This document shows, piece by piece, positions 34,891 through 44,112 of a stretch of DNA of 64,000 nucleotides. Position 1 is the first letter of the stretch. Each line of letters begins with the position of its first letter. The notes beneath the pieces were generated by a model. The model searched no databases, was not told where the DNA came from, and worked only from the letters and a program-made list of their open reading frames with translations. The DNA comes from Lachnospiraceae bacterium (GTDB taxonomy: Bacteria > Bacillota > Clostridia > Lachnospirales > Lachnospiraceae). A program made the translations under genes and the position numbers. Location of the stretch: contig JAIKZQ010000040.1 of the NCBI GenBank assembly GCA_024682075.1, positions 1 to 64,000 of the forward strand, written 5' to 3'.

Positions 34891-35961
34891 TTAAGCGTAA
34901 ACCTTAGCTTCCTCTTCTCCGTTCATGACTCTTAAGCCCCCCTGAGCAAGAGCAAGAAGCTCATCTTCTCCGGGATAAACGGTCACGGGAGCGATCTTGC
35001 CGACTCTCTCGATCATGGCCTTGGTGACTCTCTCATTATATGCGATGCCACCGGTGATGATGATCTGATCGACATCTCCCTTAAGAACGGTGGACTCTGC
35101 TCCGATGTCCTTGCAGACCTGGAAGATGAATGCTTCCATGACGATCTTAGCCTGCTCATCGCCTTCATCCATTCTCTTCATGACTTCCCTTGCATCGTTG
35201 GTTCCAAGGTATGCATTGAATCCGCCCTGTCCGGTAGCCTTCTTGAGCATCTCTGCCTCGGAGTATTTGCCTGAGTAGCAGAGTCTGATCAGCTTGCCTG
35301 TAGGAAGGCCGCCGCATCTCTCGGGAGAAAGGGCACCGTCGCCTTCAAATGCGCTGTAGACATCGATGATCTTGCCATACTCATGTGCACCAACGGAAAC
35401 ACCGCCGCCGAGGTGAGCAACGACAAGTCTGAGATCCTCGTACTTCTTTCCTACGGACTTAGCATATCTTCTCGCAACAGCCTTCTGGTTGAGGGGATGG
35501 AAAATGGAAGTCCTGGGACACTCGGGCATTCCCGAGATACGCGCCACATCACAAAGCTCGTCTACAACGACCGGATCAACGATGAAAGCTTTCTTGCCGA
35601 TACCGTCAGCAATCTCCTTTGCAAGGATTCCGCCAAGGTTGGAAGCATGCTGACCCTGAACGCCGATCTCAAGATCCTTGATCACCGCATCGGTAACTTC
35701 GTATGTGCCTCCGGGAATGGGCTTAAGAAGTCCGCCTCTTCCTACGATGAAATCAAATGAGTTAACATCGATATTGCTGTTCTTGAGGAAATCAAGAATG
35801 ATGTTCTTTCTGAAATCTTTCTGAGCGATGATCGAGGGATACTGAGAGATCTCCTCGGTTGAGTGACGAAGTGTTTCATCCATCACGCATGTCTCATCCT
35901 CAAAAATGCCAACCTTTGTTGAGGTGGAACCGGGATTGATAATAAGACTCTTAAGTGCCAT
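34891..35961 (-). CDS. buk: Butyrate kinase
   Basis: A 356-residue ASKHA-fold kinase that makes butyrate and ATP from butyryl phosphate. N-terminal LIINPGSTSTKVGIFEDE, the central VVAHLGGGVSVGAH and DGALSPERCGGLPTG, and the later IITGGIAYNERV match Buk. AAGGAG precedes the ATG. ptb lies directly upstream and a terminator follows, so the two form one unit for the last two steps of butyrate formation. Confidence 0.96.
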   Translation of the reverse strand: MALKSLIINPGSTSTKVGIFEDETCVMDETLRHSTEEISQYPSIIAQKDFRKNIILDFLKNSNIDVNSFDFIVGRGGLLKPIPGGTYEVTDAVIKDLEIGVQGQHASNLGGILAKEIADGIGKKAFIVDPVVVDELCDVARISGMPECPRTSIFHPLNQKAVARRYAKSVGKKYEDLRLVVAHLGGGVSVGAHEYGKIIDVYSAFEGDGALSPERCGGLPTGKLIRLCYSGKYSEAEMLKKATGQGGFNAYLGTNDAREVMKRMDEGDEQAKIVMEAFIFQVCKDIGAESTVLKGDVDQIIITGGIAYNERVTKAMIERVGKIAPVTVYPGEDELLALAQGGLRVMNGEEEAKVYA

Positions 35962-35971
35962 AGTATTCTCC

Positions 35972-36898
35972 TTATTTATTCAGCTTCTTCATCTGATCTG
36001 AAACGACTGCTGCAAGCGCAATGGAATTAACCTTTACTTCCTTGGTATCCGATCTGGAAGTGAGAATGACGGGAGCCTTGGTTCCGGTAAGGATATTTCC
36101 GTTCTTTGCTCCGGGAACCATATGAACGATCGACTTATACACAAGGTTTCCTGCATGAATGTCAGGGAAAAGAAGTATGTCAGCGGATGCTGCACAGGGA
36201 CGGTCAGTTGCCTTCTTCTCCTTGGCTGCCTCCTCATAAAGAGCGATGTCAAGAGAAAGAGGTCCGTCAACAATGCATCCCGTGATCTTGCCTTCCTCGT
36301 TCATCTTGCGAAGCTCGTCTGCCTCAACGGTAACAGGCATCTTGGGATTAACGACTTCAACTGCGGCAAGAGGAGCAACCTTGGGATTAACGACTCCGCA
36401 TGCATTAGCAACCTCGACAGTGTAATCGATGATGGCAACCTTGTCCTCAAGAGTGGGATAAGGCATGAAAGCAACATCGGTAAGGAACAAAAGTCTGTCT
36501 ATGCCGGGAAGCTCGAATACGCAGACATGAGAAAGAGGCTTGCCGGTTCTGAGGCCCACTTCCTTGTCAAGAACACTCTTAAGGAAGGTCTTGGTATCAA
36601 CAAGGCCCTTCATGTACATGTCAGCCTTGCCTTCGTGAACGTAACTTACTGCCTTGAGAGCTGCTTCGGTGGGATCCTTGACATCAACGATCTCATACTC
36701 ATCAAGTCTCATGTCGAGTTCTTTTCCGATGGAGCGGATCTGATCCTCATCACCTACAAGAATGGCATCGATGATTCCCATCCTGTGTGCTTCTCTTACA
36801 GCCTCAAGCACAGGTGCATCCTGAGCCACGGCAACAGCCAACTTCTGCTTGTCAAGGTTCTTGACCTGTGAAAGCAGATCTGCAAAATTCTTACTCAT
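35972..36898 (-). CDS. ptb: Phosphate butyryltransferase
   Basis: A 308-residue enzyme converting butyryl-CoA to butyryl phosphate. It matches the PTA/PTB family: LAVAVAQDAPVLEAVREAH, AILVGDEDQI, KGLVDTKTFLKSVLDKE, GPLSLDIALYEEAAKEK, and a C-terminal GTKAPVILTSRSDTKEVK. AAGGAG lies ahead of the ATG. A sigma-A promoter at 36961-36989 drives ptb-buk, giving substrate-level ATP with butyrate. Confidence 0.95.
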   Translation of the reverse strand: MSKNFADLLSQVKNLDKQKLAVAVAQDAPVLEAVREAHRMGIIDAILVGDEDQIRSIGKELDMRLDEYEIVDVKDPTEAALKAVSYVHEGKADMYMKGLVDTKTFLKSVLDKEVGLRTGKPLSHVCVFELPGIDRLLFLTDVAFMPYPTLEDKVAIIDYTVEVANACGVVNPKVAPLAAVEVVNPKMPVTVEADELRKMNEEGKITGCIVDGPLSLDIALYEEAAKEKKATDRPCAASADILLFPDIHAGNLVYKSIVHMVPGAKNGNILTGTKAPVILTSRSDTKEVKVNSIALAAVVSDQMKKLNK

Positions 36899-36960
36899 GA
36901 CATATCTCCTTAAAAAATCTAGTTAAAACAGGCATAATCTGCCAAAAAACACCGCATAAA

Positions 36961-36989
36961 ATAATAGCACGCAGGGTTTTTAAATACAA
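36961..36989 (-). promoter_or_regulatory. Sigma-A-type promoter of ptb-buk
   Basis: Minus strand: TTGTAT (36989-36984), 17-base spacer, TATTAT (36966-36961), about 63 bases before the ptb start. Confidence 0.6.
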
Positions 36990-37067
36990 TACTGCCCTGA
37001 TACCGCCTCTCCTGCCGACCCGGTGCAGCTGAATGCGCCTGCTGCCGGCAAGACCTTCACGCACGTG

Positions 37068-37751
37068 TCAGTCCCACAGTTTTGCCCTTGCCTCAGCGGT
37101 GAGCGCACTGCGCTGATCGTAGAACAGACCTGTCGAAGCGGTTCCCTTGGTAACATAGAATCTGTCGCTTCCGTCAAACTTTACCAGTTCCAGATTGACT
37201 TTATTACCGCCGGCATTGCTCTCAACATAGTACACCACGCACAGTCTGCCCAGCTGCTTTAAGCACTGCTCATTAATGCTTTCGGTATTGGGCTTATTGT
37301 AATGAAGCTTTACCGTCAGCGGCATAGACGGATGGAATCCGTTCGCAGCTTCAGCTCCCGCAAAATATGCCCTCGGCAGCCATCTGTAATCATCATCCTT
37401 CAGTCTTTCATTAAAATATGTATCCCATCCTGCCTTGCCGGACATTCCGCCCTCCGTGAATCCCCTGCCATAGGGCTCCAGATCGGCAAAGAGGTATTTC
37501 ATCATGCTCATTCCGATATCATAATCCGCAGTCAGACAGAATACACTGTAAACCCAGTATGCAGCTACTGAAGCAGGATCCGTCACATCAACCGCTGCCT
37601 TCAGTTCATCAAGGTTCTCCGGTGATCCGGAAAGCACGATAGTCCTGTCCTGAGTCCAGGCCTGATCCGGACCGCCTGCGCCGGCGCTGCCCTGTCCGGC
37701 CGTATTAACGCTGTCATCTGCGCGGCTCATTGCCTTATCAAATAATCCCAT
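37068..37751 (-). CDS. Hypothetical protein (DUF6935-like)
   Basis: A 227-residue protein without signal peptide or membrane segments. The N-terminal 35 residues are Ala/Gly rich; the rest is compact, with VTDPASVAAYWVYSVFCLTA, FTEGGMSGKAGWDTYFNERL and a C-terminal strand region (VYYVESNAGGNKVNLELVKF, DGSDRFYVTKGTAS). I recall similar Lachnospiraceae proteins as DUF6935, unverified. AGGAGG is ahead of the ATG. The function is unknown. It stands alone. Confidence 0.7.
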   Translation of the reverse strand: MGLFDKAMSRADDSVNTAGQGSAGAGGPDQAWTQDRTIVLSGSPENLDELKAAVDVTDPASVAAYWVYSVFCLTADYDIGMSMMKYLFADLEPYGRGFTEGGMSGKAGWDTYFNERLKDDDYRWLPRAYFAGAEAANGFHPSMPLTVKLHYNKPNTESINEQCLKQLGRLCVVYYVESNAGGNKVNLELVKFDGSDRFYVTKGTASTGLFYDQRSALTAEARAKLWD

Positions 37752-37890
37752 CCCTTCTTCCTCCTGTCACTTAGATCATTCCGTTCACTGACACGTTTCC
37801 ACTTTTTCTTTTGCGGGAATCCGATAATACCTTCATATACTAATATATCATCCCTGCCCCCGCTTATCCACGGGACTATGATAATTTATA

Positions 37891-37919
37891 TCGACAATCT
37901 TAACCTTCGGTACTATGAT
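37891..37919 (+). promoter_or_regulatory. Possible promoter of the MATE-DUF218 gene
   Basis: TCGACA (37891-37896), 17-base spacer, TATGAT (37914-37919), about 38 bases before the GTG start. Confidence 0.5.
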
Positions 37920-37956
37920 GAGTAATTGACTGACTGCATTGATAAGGATCTTCGAA

Positions 37957-40116
37957 GTGAATTCAGAAATCGCAAAAAAAGATACATCTCATATAAATCC
38001 CATAACCGAGGGCAAAATAGGGAAGGAAATGATCATGTTCTTTCTTCCCCTTATGTTCGGCACGTTTTTCCAGCTGCTCTATAACACGGCCGATTCCGTC
38101 ATAGTCGGACGCTTTGTCGGAAAGGAAGCACTTGCCGCAGTAGGAGGCTCAGCCGCAATACTGGTGAACGTGTTCGTAGGAGGCCTGACATCACTGTCAT
38201 CCGGCGCCACGGTAATAATCGGCCAGTATTACGGTGCAGGTAAAAAAGAAGAAGTCTCCAGATCTGTCCATACCGGAATGGCATTTGCGATCCTGCTGGG
38301 AATCCTGATAACAGCCATCGGGATACCCTGCACAAGGGCAATGCTCACCAGCATGAGGACAACCCCGGAGTCTCTCGAAGGTTCCGTTATATATCTTCAG
38401 ATATATATGGCAGGAATGATCCCCAATCTCATCTACAACATGGGAGCGGGCATACTACGTGCGATCGGTGATTCAAAACGTCCCTTATATTTCCTGATAA
38501 TATCCTCCGTCACCAACATAGTACTCGACCTTATTCTCGTTCTGTGGCTCGGTCTCGGTGTGTTCGGTGTGGCACTCGCCACTATCCTTTCCCAGGCTCT
38601 CAGCGCTTTCATGACCGTCTACGTCCTGGTAAAGGCCGATGACTGTTACAGGCTCAATATCAGAAAGATCCGCATCCATTTCTTCTATCTTAAGAGGATA
38701 CTGATGATAGGAATACCTTCGACAGTACACTCTCTCACCTACACCGCATCCAATCTCATAATCCAGATCGCGATAAACGGATTCGGAACAGATACCGTTG
38801 CCGCATGGGTGGCAACGGGTAAAACAGACCAGATCTACTGGATGATGACCCAGTCTATGGGAATCACCATCTCCACCTTTGTTGCCCAGAACTACGGCAA
38901 GGGCAATATGGACAGGGTGAAAAAGTGCATCCTGAAAGGCGGATTATATGAAACGATACAGACCCTTCTGGTCCAGGCAGGACTCCTTACTATCGGTCCC
39001 TTTGTTCTCAGATTCTTCTCTGAAGATGAGACAGTACTCGGCATAGCATCCTATATGCTTAAATACTTCGCCATCTTCTACTTCACATTCATTCTGATAG
39101 AAGTATGCTCTGCAACTCTTCGCGGCATGGGTAATGCGATGGCACCGATGGCAATTAGTGTCTTCGGAGTGTGCGGCATAAGGATACTGTGGATGTTCAC
39201 CGCTTTCAGGATCACCGGTTCGATGACCGTGCTCATGGCATCATACCCGATATCCTGGGGGATCAGTTCGGCTATCTCGGTCATTTTCCTGATCATTTTC
39301 AACCGGGCAAAAACCATTGAACGCACCCCGATTACCGACCGGAAAAAAGAAGGAAGCAAAACCGGCAGACTCATTTTCTGCATCCTTCTTTTCATCATCG
39401 GAGTCATGTGCATTCTCTACGGCATCACGATCATGCTGGTAAGATCCGGATCCATGTTCTACACTGTCTGGCTTGCAGGCGGAGTATTCCTTTTTGGCTT
39501 TGCCATCGCATATTGGAAGGGATTATTCATCCGAATGAAAAAATCCCTGAAGATATTCTTCATATCATGTTTCTCAGCAGGAATGATATTTGTGATCATA
39601 ACACAGTGCATGGTCATCTCCGGCTTCAGAAACAATGCTCCCTCCGGCCTCGATTATGTCATAGTGCTCGGATCGCAGGTAAAGCCTGACGGTCCCGCGG
39701 TCGTGACAAGACTCAGACTCGAGAAAACCTATGAATACGCATCCTCAAATCCGGACACGATCATAATAGTATCCGGCGGACAGGGGGCCAACGAGCCGGC
39801 AAGCGAAGCATCTGTAATGAAGGATTATCTCGTGACAAGAGGGATAGATGAAAGCAGGATCCTGATCGAGGATCGGTCCACCAACACATCCGAGAACCTT
39901 CAGTTCAGTTCCGCACTCTATCCGGAATTAACCGGCAGCCGTGTCGGGATCATTTCGAGCGAATTCCATATTTTCAGGGCACTAGCCATTGCAAAAAAAT
40001 GCGGATACTCCGATATATACGGAATACCCGCTAAGTCTGTAAGGCTCTATCTTCCCAACAATATGATCCGTGAGAGCGTGGGAATACTTAAGGATTTTCT
40101 GATGGGTAATCTTTGA
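37957..40116 (+). CDS. Fusion of MATE efflux transporter and DUF218 (YdcF/SanA-like) domain
   Basis: A 719-residue protein. Residues about 10-450 are a complete MATE multidrug/Na+-coupled transporter with the typical MFFLPLMFGTFFQLLYNTAD opening and twelve helices. A connector with about three further membrane segments (about 465-555) leads to a DUF218 domain at about 564-719, with YVIVLGSQVKPDGPAVVTRL, IIVSGGQGANEPASEA, EDRSTNTSENL and FHIFRA. DUF218 proteins of the ElyC/SanA/YdcF group are linked to envelope integrity. The GTG at 37957 is chosen for AAGG 9 bases ahead. The gene ends 7 bases from the converging histidine kinase gene, with no separate terminator seen. Confidence 0.85.
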   Translation: MNSEIAKKDTSHINPITEGKIGKEMIMFFLPLMFGTFFQLLYNTADSVIVGRFVGKEALAAVGGSAAILVNVFVGGLTSLSSGATVIIGQYYGAGKKEEVSRSVHTGMAFAILLGILITAIGIPCTRAMLTSMRTTPESLEGSVIYLQIYMAGMIPNLIYNMGAGILRAIGDSKRPLYFLIISSVTNIVLDLILVLWLGLGVFGVALATILSQALSAFMTVYVLVKADDCYRLNIRKIRIHFFYLKRILMIGIPSTVHSLTYTASNLIIQIAINGFGTDTVAAWVATGKTDQIYWMMTQSMGITISTFVAQNYGKGNMDRVKKCILKGGLYETIQTLLVQAGLLTIGPFVLRFFSEDETVLGIASYMLKYFAIFYFTFILIEVCSATLRGMGNAMAPMAISVFGVCGIRILWMFTAFRITGSMTVLMASYPISWGISSAISVIFLIIFNRAKTIERTPITDRKKEGSKTGRLIFCILLFIIGVMCILYGITIMLVRSGSMFYTVWLAGGVFLFGFAIAYWKGLFIRMKKSLKIFFISCFSAGMIFVIITQCMVISGFRNNAPSGLDYVIVLGSQVKPDGPAVVTRLRLEKTYEYASSNPDTIIIVSGGQGANEPASEASVMKDYLVTRGIDESRILIEDRSTNTSENLQFSSALYPELTGSRVGIISSEFHIFRALAIAKKCGYSDIYGIPAKSVRLYLPNNMIRESVGILKDFLMGNL

Positions 40117-40122
40117 TCCGGA

Positions 40123-41385
40123 TTATATCACCACAGTAAAAGTAATACTCCTGTCGCCTTCCGAAGTTGCTGTGATCCGGCCATGATGGGCTTCGGTTAT
40201 CGCACTTGCCATCGAGAGGCCTATACCAAATCCTCCTGTTTCCGAATTTCTGGATGAATCAGTCCTGTAGAATCTGTCAAAAATACGATCAAGAGCCTCA
40301 TCTTCGATAATATCATTCGTATCATTTGATACACTGATATGCACCTTTTTTCCGGTAGATTTAAGTAAGAATCTGATATTTCCACCCTCAGGGCAATACT
40401 TGACGGCATTATCAAGCAGAATGCTCATAAGCTCATAAACAGACTTTCTGTCACATGTTATCCTTACTCCGTCTTCAACATCGGAAGTCAATTCCTTATT
40501 CTGTATCATAGCCAGAGCCTTTACGGAATCCACAGCATCCATGGCTAAAGCCGACACATCAGTTTCCGCCATGATCAGCGTGGTGCTTCCTTCTTCCATT
40601 TTAGAAAGAGCTATAAGATCATTAGTCAGTTCAGTCAGTCTGTCGGTTTGTTTTGAAATATCCGTCAGCCATTCATTATCCTCTCCCATCTCCATTCCGA
40701 GAACTTCTGCATCGGCCTTAATTACGGCAAGCGGAGTTTTTATCTCATGACCCGCATCCGATATGAATCTCTTCTGCTTGTCATATGCCTCTGACACAGG
40801 TCTTACAGCAACTCCGGACACAAAATAAATGATTACGCCTACGACCAATAATGTAAATGCTGACAGTATGATACTGCTATTCCTGAAATCTCTGAAGTTC
40901 ACCAGGCTAGCCCCTCTGTCACAGAATATGACCAGCCTTTCGCCGTCACAGGGACATATATTCAGATATCTGTAATCTCCTATAAAGCCTTCCGATCCGT
41001 CTTCAACCGGTACTTTACCTGCAAGTTCAGTCGCCATATCTTCTGAAACAGCCGATACTTTTTCTGTATCAACTGAAATGACATTTCCGTCAGAATCATA
41101 CCTTACGGTAAAATATCTTGTTTCATATGCTATCTCCGGAGAATCTATGCGTTCTCCACGTCTCTCCTCCGGTGGCTTGGCCTGTTCAGGCTCCTCATTA
41201 CCGGGCTTTGTCATTCTGTCCGGAAATCTCCCGTCATTTTCGGCAAGCATCCTCAGCACCTTATCCGAATCTCTGACCACATTAACATAGTTACTGACAT
41301 TGATCCCGCCTACAAGCACAACGAGAACAGCCAGAACGGCCAAAAATGCAGTCATTATGAATTTTAAACGAAGTCTTCTGATCAT
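40123..41385 (-). CDS. Sensor histidine kinase of the VTC-cluster two-component system
   Basis: A 420-residue membrane kinase. Two membrane helices (residues about 8-30 and 170-192) flank an extracellular sensor of about 140 residues with a Pro/Glu-rich loop (EEPEQAKPPEERRGE) and CPCDGERLVIFC. The H-box FISDAGHEIKTPLAVI contains the phospho-accepting His213. The ATP-binding lobe has DNAVKYCPEGG and GFGIGLSMASAI. It follows its response regulator by 21 bases and probably senses an extracytoplasmic signal. Confidence 0.92.
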   Translation of the reverse strand: MIRRLRLKFIMTAFLAVLAVLVVLVGGINVSNYVNVVRDSDKVLRMLAENDGRFPDRMTKPGNEEPEQAKPPEERRGERIDSPEIAYETRYFTVRYDSDGNVISVDTEKVSAVSEDMATELAGKVPVEDGSEGFIGDYRYLNICPCDGERLVIFCDRGASLVNFRDFRNSSIILSAFTLLVVGVIIYFVSGVAVRPVSEAYDKQKRFISDAGHEIKTPLAVIKADAEVLGMEMGEDNEWLTDISKQTDRLTELTNDLIALSKMEEGSTTLIMAETDVSALAMDAVDSVKALAMIQNKELTSDVEDGVRITCDRKSVYELMSILLDNAVKYCPEGGNIRFLLKSTGKKVHISVSNDTNDIIEDEALDRIFDRFYRTDSSRNSETGGFGIGLSMASAITEAHHGRITATSEGDRSITFTVVI

Positions 41386-41406
41386 ATCCTGTTCTTATAA
41401 TGTTAA

Positions 41407-42081
41407 CTATTCATCAGTTTCCAGACTATATCCCGCATTTCTGGTGGCCTTGATCCTTACATTGGCCCCTATCTGGATAAGTTTCTTACGAAGATATGAA
41501 AGATTGGTCCATACGATGCTGCTGTCGCCCTCAAAATCCAGTCCCCATATCTTATCAAAAAATCTTTCAGTGGTTATCAACATCCCAGGATTTGACATAA
41601 GATATTGCATCATCTGAAACTCCTTGGATGACAGCTTCACACTGCCTGAAGGCGATGAAAGTTCAAAGCTGGCCCTGTTAAGAATTATGTTTCCGAATTT
41701 CAGTTCATTGCCTTCAGCGGGAGTATTCTTTCTGGTCATGGCACGGAGCCTTGCAAGGAGTTCCTTGCCGTCAAAAGGCTTGGTAAGATAATCGTTTGCT
41801 CCAAGATCAAGACCTTCAACCTTATCATCCACCTGAGATTTTGCGGTGAGCATCATTACCGGTATCTGTACACCCTTTGCCCTGATGCGCTTAAGCACCT
41901 CGAATCCGTCCAGTCCGGGCATCATCACATCAAGGATTGCCAGATCGTAATCCCCGCCGGTTATATAATCCAGTGCATCCTGACCGTTGTATACCGCATC
42001 AACGGAATAATTATTCCTGGTAAGAATGACGGTCAGAGCTTTGGACATTGATTTTTCGTCTTCCGCAAGAAGTACCCTCAT
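41407..42081 (-). CDS. OmpR/PhoB-family response regulator
   Basis: A 224-residue regulator. The receiver domain has the acidic start LLAEDEKS, phospho-accepting Asp51 in LAILDVMMPGLDG and the switch Lys101 in YLTKPF. The C-terminal winged helix contains SSKEFQMMQYLMSNPG and SSIVWTNLSYLRKKL. The ATG at 42081 is preceded by AAGGAG; a longer frame with no site is rejected. The likely target is the promoter at 44859-44890, whose 11-bp direct repeats suit this family (inference). Confidence 0.93.
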   Translation of the reverse strand: MRVLLAEDEKSMSKALTVILTRNNYSVDAVYNGQDALDYITGGDYDLAILDVMMPGLDGFEVLKRIRAKGVQIPVMMLTAKSQVDDKVEGLDLGANDYLTKPFDGKELLARLRAMTRKNTPAEGNELKFGNIILNRASFELSSPSGSVKLSSKEFQMMQYLMSNPGMLITTERFFDKIWGLDFEGDSSIVWTNLSYLRKKLIQIGANVRIKATRNAGYSLETDE

Positions 42082-42114
42082 ATCGGCACGGCTCCTTTCA
42101 GGAAAGTAACAGTT

Positions 42115-42149
42115 CAGGCAGAGCAATGAGCTTTTCACTGCTCCGCCTG
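42115..42149 (-). other. Strong hairpin in the mRNA ahead of the response regulator
   Basis: CAGGCAGAGCAATGA (42115-42129) and TCACTGCTCCGCCTG (42135-42149) form a 15-bp stem, with two wobble pairs on the minus strand, and a 5-base loop. No T-run follows on the minus strand, so it is not an ordinary terminator. It lies between the lipoprotein stop and the regulator start and may adjust relative expression or mark RNA processing. Confidence 0.6.
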
Positions 42150-42197
42150 TTCATTATCTCATAAAACCCTTGGTGTTAGTAAGATATTTTAGTCATG

Positions 42198-43388
42198 TCA
42201 CGGTCTCATTCCGCCCTGGCCAAAGTCTCCGCCCTGGCCAAAGCCGCCTTCAGGCGGTTCAGGCATATTGTCATCTCCCTGGAAATCACTGCCAAATCCT
42301 CCCATACCACCCATGCCACCGGGTGCTCCACCCATAAACTGATTGGATATCTCATCAACCTCTTCACCATTTACTATCAGAGTGCCTCCGTTTAATTCAG
42401 CCTTTCCGTCGTAATCACATGACGACTGTCCTGTTATACTGATCATCCCACCGTTAATGATCAGATCACCGTTGGAATCAATACCGTCGGTATCACCCTG
42501 TCCCATTACTATTGTGATATTGCCGCCATTTATCTCTACTCTGACATCAATGTCATCCACCTTCTGTGCTGCATTTATGCCGTCATCCGAAGCATTTATG
42601 CTGATATCACCATCGTTAATGACTATGCTTGTAGCCTCAAAGCCCTCGGCAGCATTAATATCAATAGTACCTCCATCAATCTGTATCGACATATCAGCAT
42701 GAATACCGTCATCACCTGCTTCTATCGTAAAAGTTCCTCCAGAGATAACCAGTTCATCATTCACATTTATACCATCATCGGAAGCCGTGATATTCAGTAC
42801 TCCGCCATATATAGAAAGACTATCCTTGGATACAATGCCATTTCCTGCAGGTGATGTTATGGTCAGACTTCCGTTTCCGGAAAACACCAGATCACTCTTC
42901 GAATATATTACCGCATCTGTTTTTTCATCTTCAGCATCTTCAAAGCTGCCACCATTAGTTAATGTGGAATCCCCAACGAGGACCAGATTGACCGTATCGG
43001 CCGAGGCCACATATACAGGGGCAGATGTCTTACTGCTAAAACTGACATTATCCAGTATAAGTGTCACATCTTCATCATCATCCACATCGATAACTATAGA
43101 ACATTTTTCGGAAGATCCCTTAAGCCTGTATGTACCACCTTCGGTGATGGTATATGTGCCGGTTTTGCCATCAAGGTCTATAACCTCTGCAGAATCAATC
43201 TCCTCATCCGTCAGTTCATCCATATCAGTCAGACCGGAAAGATCATAGGATGTGTTTTCTGTTTCGGCAGCACCTACAGTTGAATTTCCGAAAATATTTA
43301 TATTTTCTCCGGTGGCACTGCATCCGGTAACCAGCATCGCGCTTACCATTGATATCATCAGTATATTCATAATATTTTTTCTCTTCAT
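42198..43388 (-). CDS. Secreted beta-helix lipoprotein (Cthe_2159-like, DUF4353)
   Basis: A 396-residue lipoprotein with lipobox LVTGC (Cys23). A long repeating right-handed beta-helix region (residues about 65-345) carries recurring DDGI(N/H) turns: NITASDDGINVNDELVISGG, TIEAGDDGIHADMSIQIDGG, then AAEGFEATSIVINDGD, SINASDDGINAAQ and DTDGIDSNGDLIINGG. These fit the calcium- and carbohydrate-binding Cthe_2159-type fold. The C-terminal 45 residues are Gly/Pro rich (MGGAPGGMGGMGGFGSDF and GGFGQGGDFGQGG). The ATG at 43388 has AAAGGAG 9 bases ahead. It is third in the VTC-DUF4956 operon and probably works at the cell surface. Confidence 0.85.
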   Translation of the reverse strand: MKRKNIMNILMISMVSAMLVTGCSATGENINIFGNSTVGAAETENTSYDLSGLTDMDELTDEEIDSAEVIDLDGKTGTYTITEGGTYRLKGSSEKCSIVIDVDDDEDVTLILDNVSFSSKTSAPVYVASADTVNLVLVGDSTLTNGGSFEDAEDEKTDAVIYSKSDLVFSGNGSLTITSPAGNGIVSKDSLSIYGGVLNITASDDGINVNDELVISGGTFTIEAGDDGIHADMSIQIDGGTIDINAAEGFEATSIVINDGDISINASDDGINAAQKVDDIDVRVEINGGNITIVMGQGDTDGIDSNGDLIINGGMISITGQSSCDYDGKAELNGGTLIVNGEEVDEISNQFMGGAPGGMGGMGGFGSDFQGDDNMPEPPEGGFGQGGDFGQGGMRP

Positions 43389-43422
43389 ATTGATCATCTC
43401 CTTTACATTGATCCATATTGTC

Positions 43423-44112
43423 TTAAAGTTCTGCGCTTTCGTGTCGCTTCAGTGAGGAAATTGCTATTTCAAGATTACCGTTCCTGCATCTGAGCTTATC
43501 AATGAACTTTTTTTCAACATCTGCCGATTTCAGAACCACATCATAATCAAGTTTGAACATTGAACCCATACTGGAAGTCTTAGCCGAAAGCAGTGCGTGT
43601 TCTATGGTAAATTCCTCGAATATCTCGTCAAATACACCTGTATAATCCAGATCCTCGGGTATTGTTATCCTGAGACTTCTTGTCAGTTCACTCTTCTTTT
43701 CACTTCCGAAATCCATTGCTCTGTAGAGAACCATAACCGCTATCATGATCAGTTCGAATATGAATGCATAAAAAACATATCCCATTCCTGTGAGAAGTCC
43801 GATCGTCATTGCCATAAAAAGACCTGCTATCTCCTTAGCTGTTCCCTGTGCGGATCTGAATCTTACAAGGCTGAACGCGCCTGCCACTGCGACTCCGGCT
43901 CCGATATTCCCGTTTACCGCCATTATAACCACACATACTATTGCGGGAAGAAGTGCCAATGTTACTATAAAGCCTTTACTGGATCTGTTATCTCCCATAC
44001 TCACCTTTGCCAGGATAAATCCAAGTATCAGCGCAGAAAGAATCGGTACCATGAACTGTATTATTGAAATATCTGCACTTCCTATTATAGAATTAATGAT
44101 TGTATTAAGCAT
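43423..44112 (-). CDS. DUF4956 membrane protein
   Basis: A 229-residue protein with an N-terminal half of about four to five membrane helices (residues about 15-130), including GAGVAVAGAFSLVRFRSAQG, which is the best-conserved block of the family as I recall it. The cytoplasmic C-terminal domain (about 140-229) has LRITIPEDLDYTGVFDEIFE and LDYDVVLKSADVEKKFID. Length and layout fit DUF4956, of unknown function, often encoded beside VTC-domain proteins in Firmicutes. The start overlaps the VTC gene by 8 bases, so the two are probably coupled and may form a complex. Confidence 0.85.
   Translation of the reverse strand: MLNTIINSIIGSADISIIQFMVPILSALILGFILAKVSMGDNRSSKGFIVTLALLPAIVCVVIMAVNGNIGAGVAVAGAFSLVRFRSAQGTAKEIAGLFMAMTIGLLTGMGYVFYAFIFELIMIAVMVLYRAMDFGSEKKSELTRSLRITIPEDLDYTGVFDEIFEEFTIEHALLSAKTSSMGSMFKLDYDVVLKSADVEKKFIDKLRCRNGNLEIAISSLKRHESAEL

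Noticed and set aside
36122..36871. 249-codon plus-strand open frame
   Set aside because: Antisense to ptb, which has all family motifs and a ribosome binding site.
37864..37872. TTATCCACG as a DnaA box near the MATE gene
   Set aside because: A single imperfect site outside any cluster; expected by chance.
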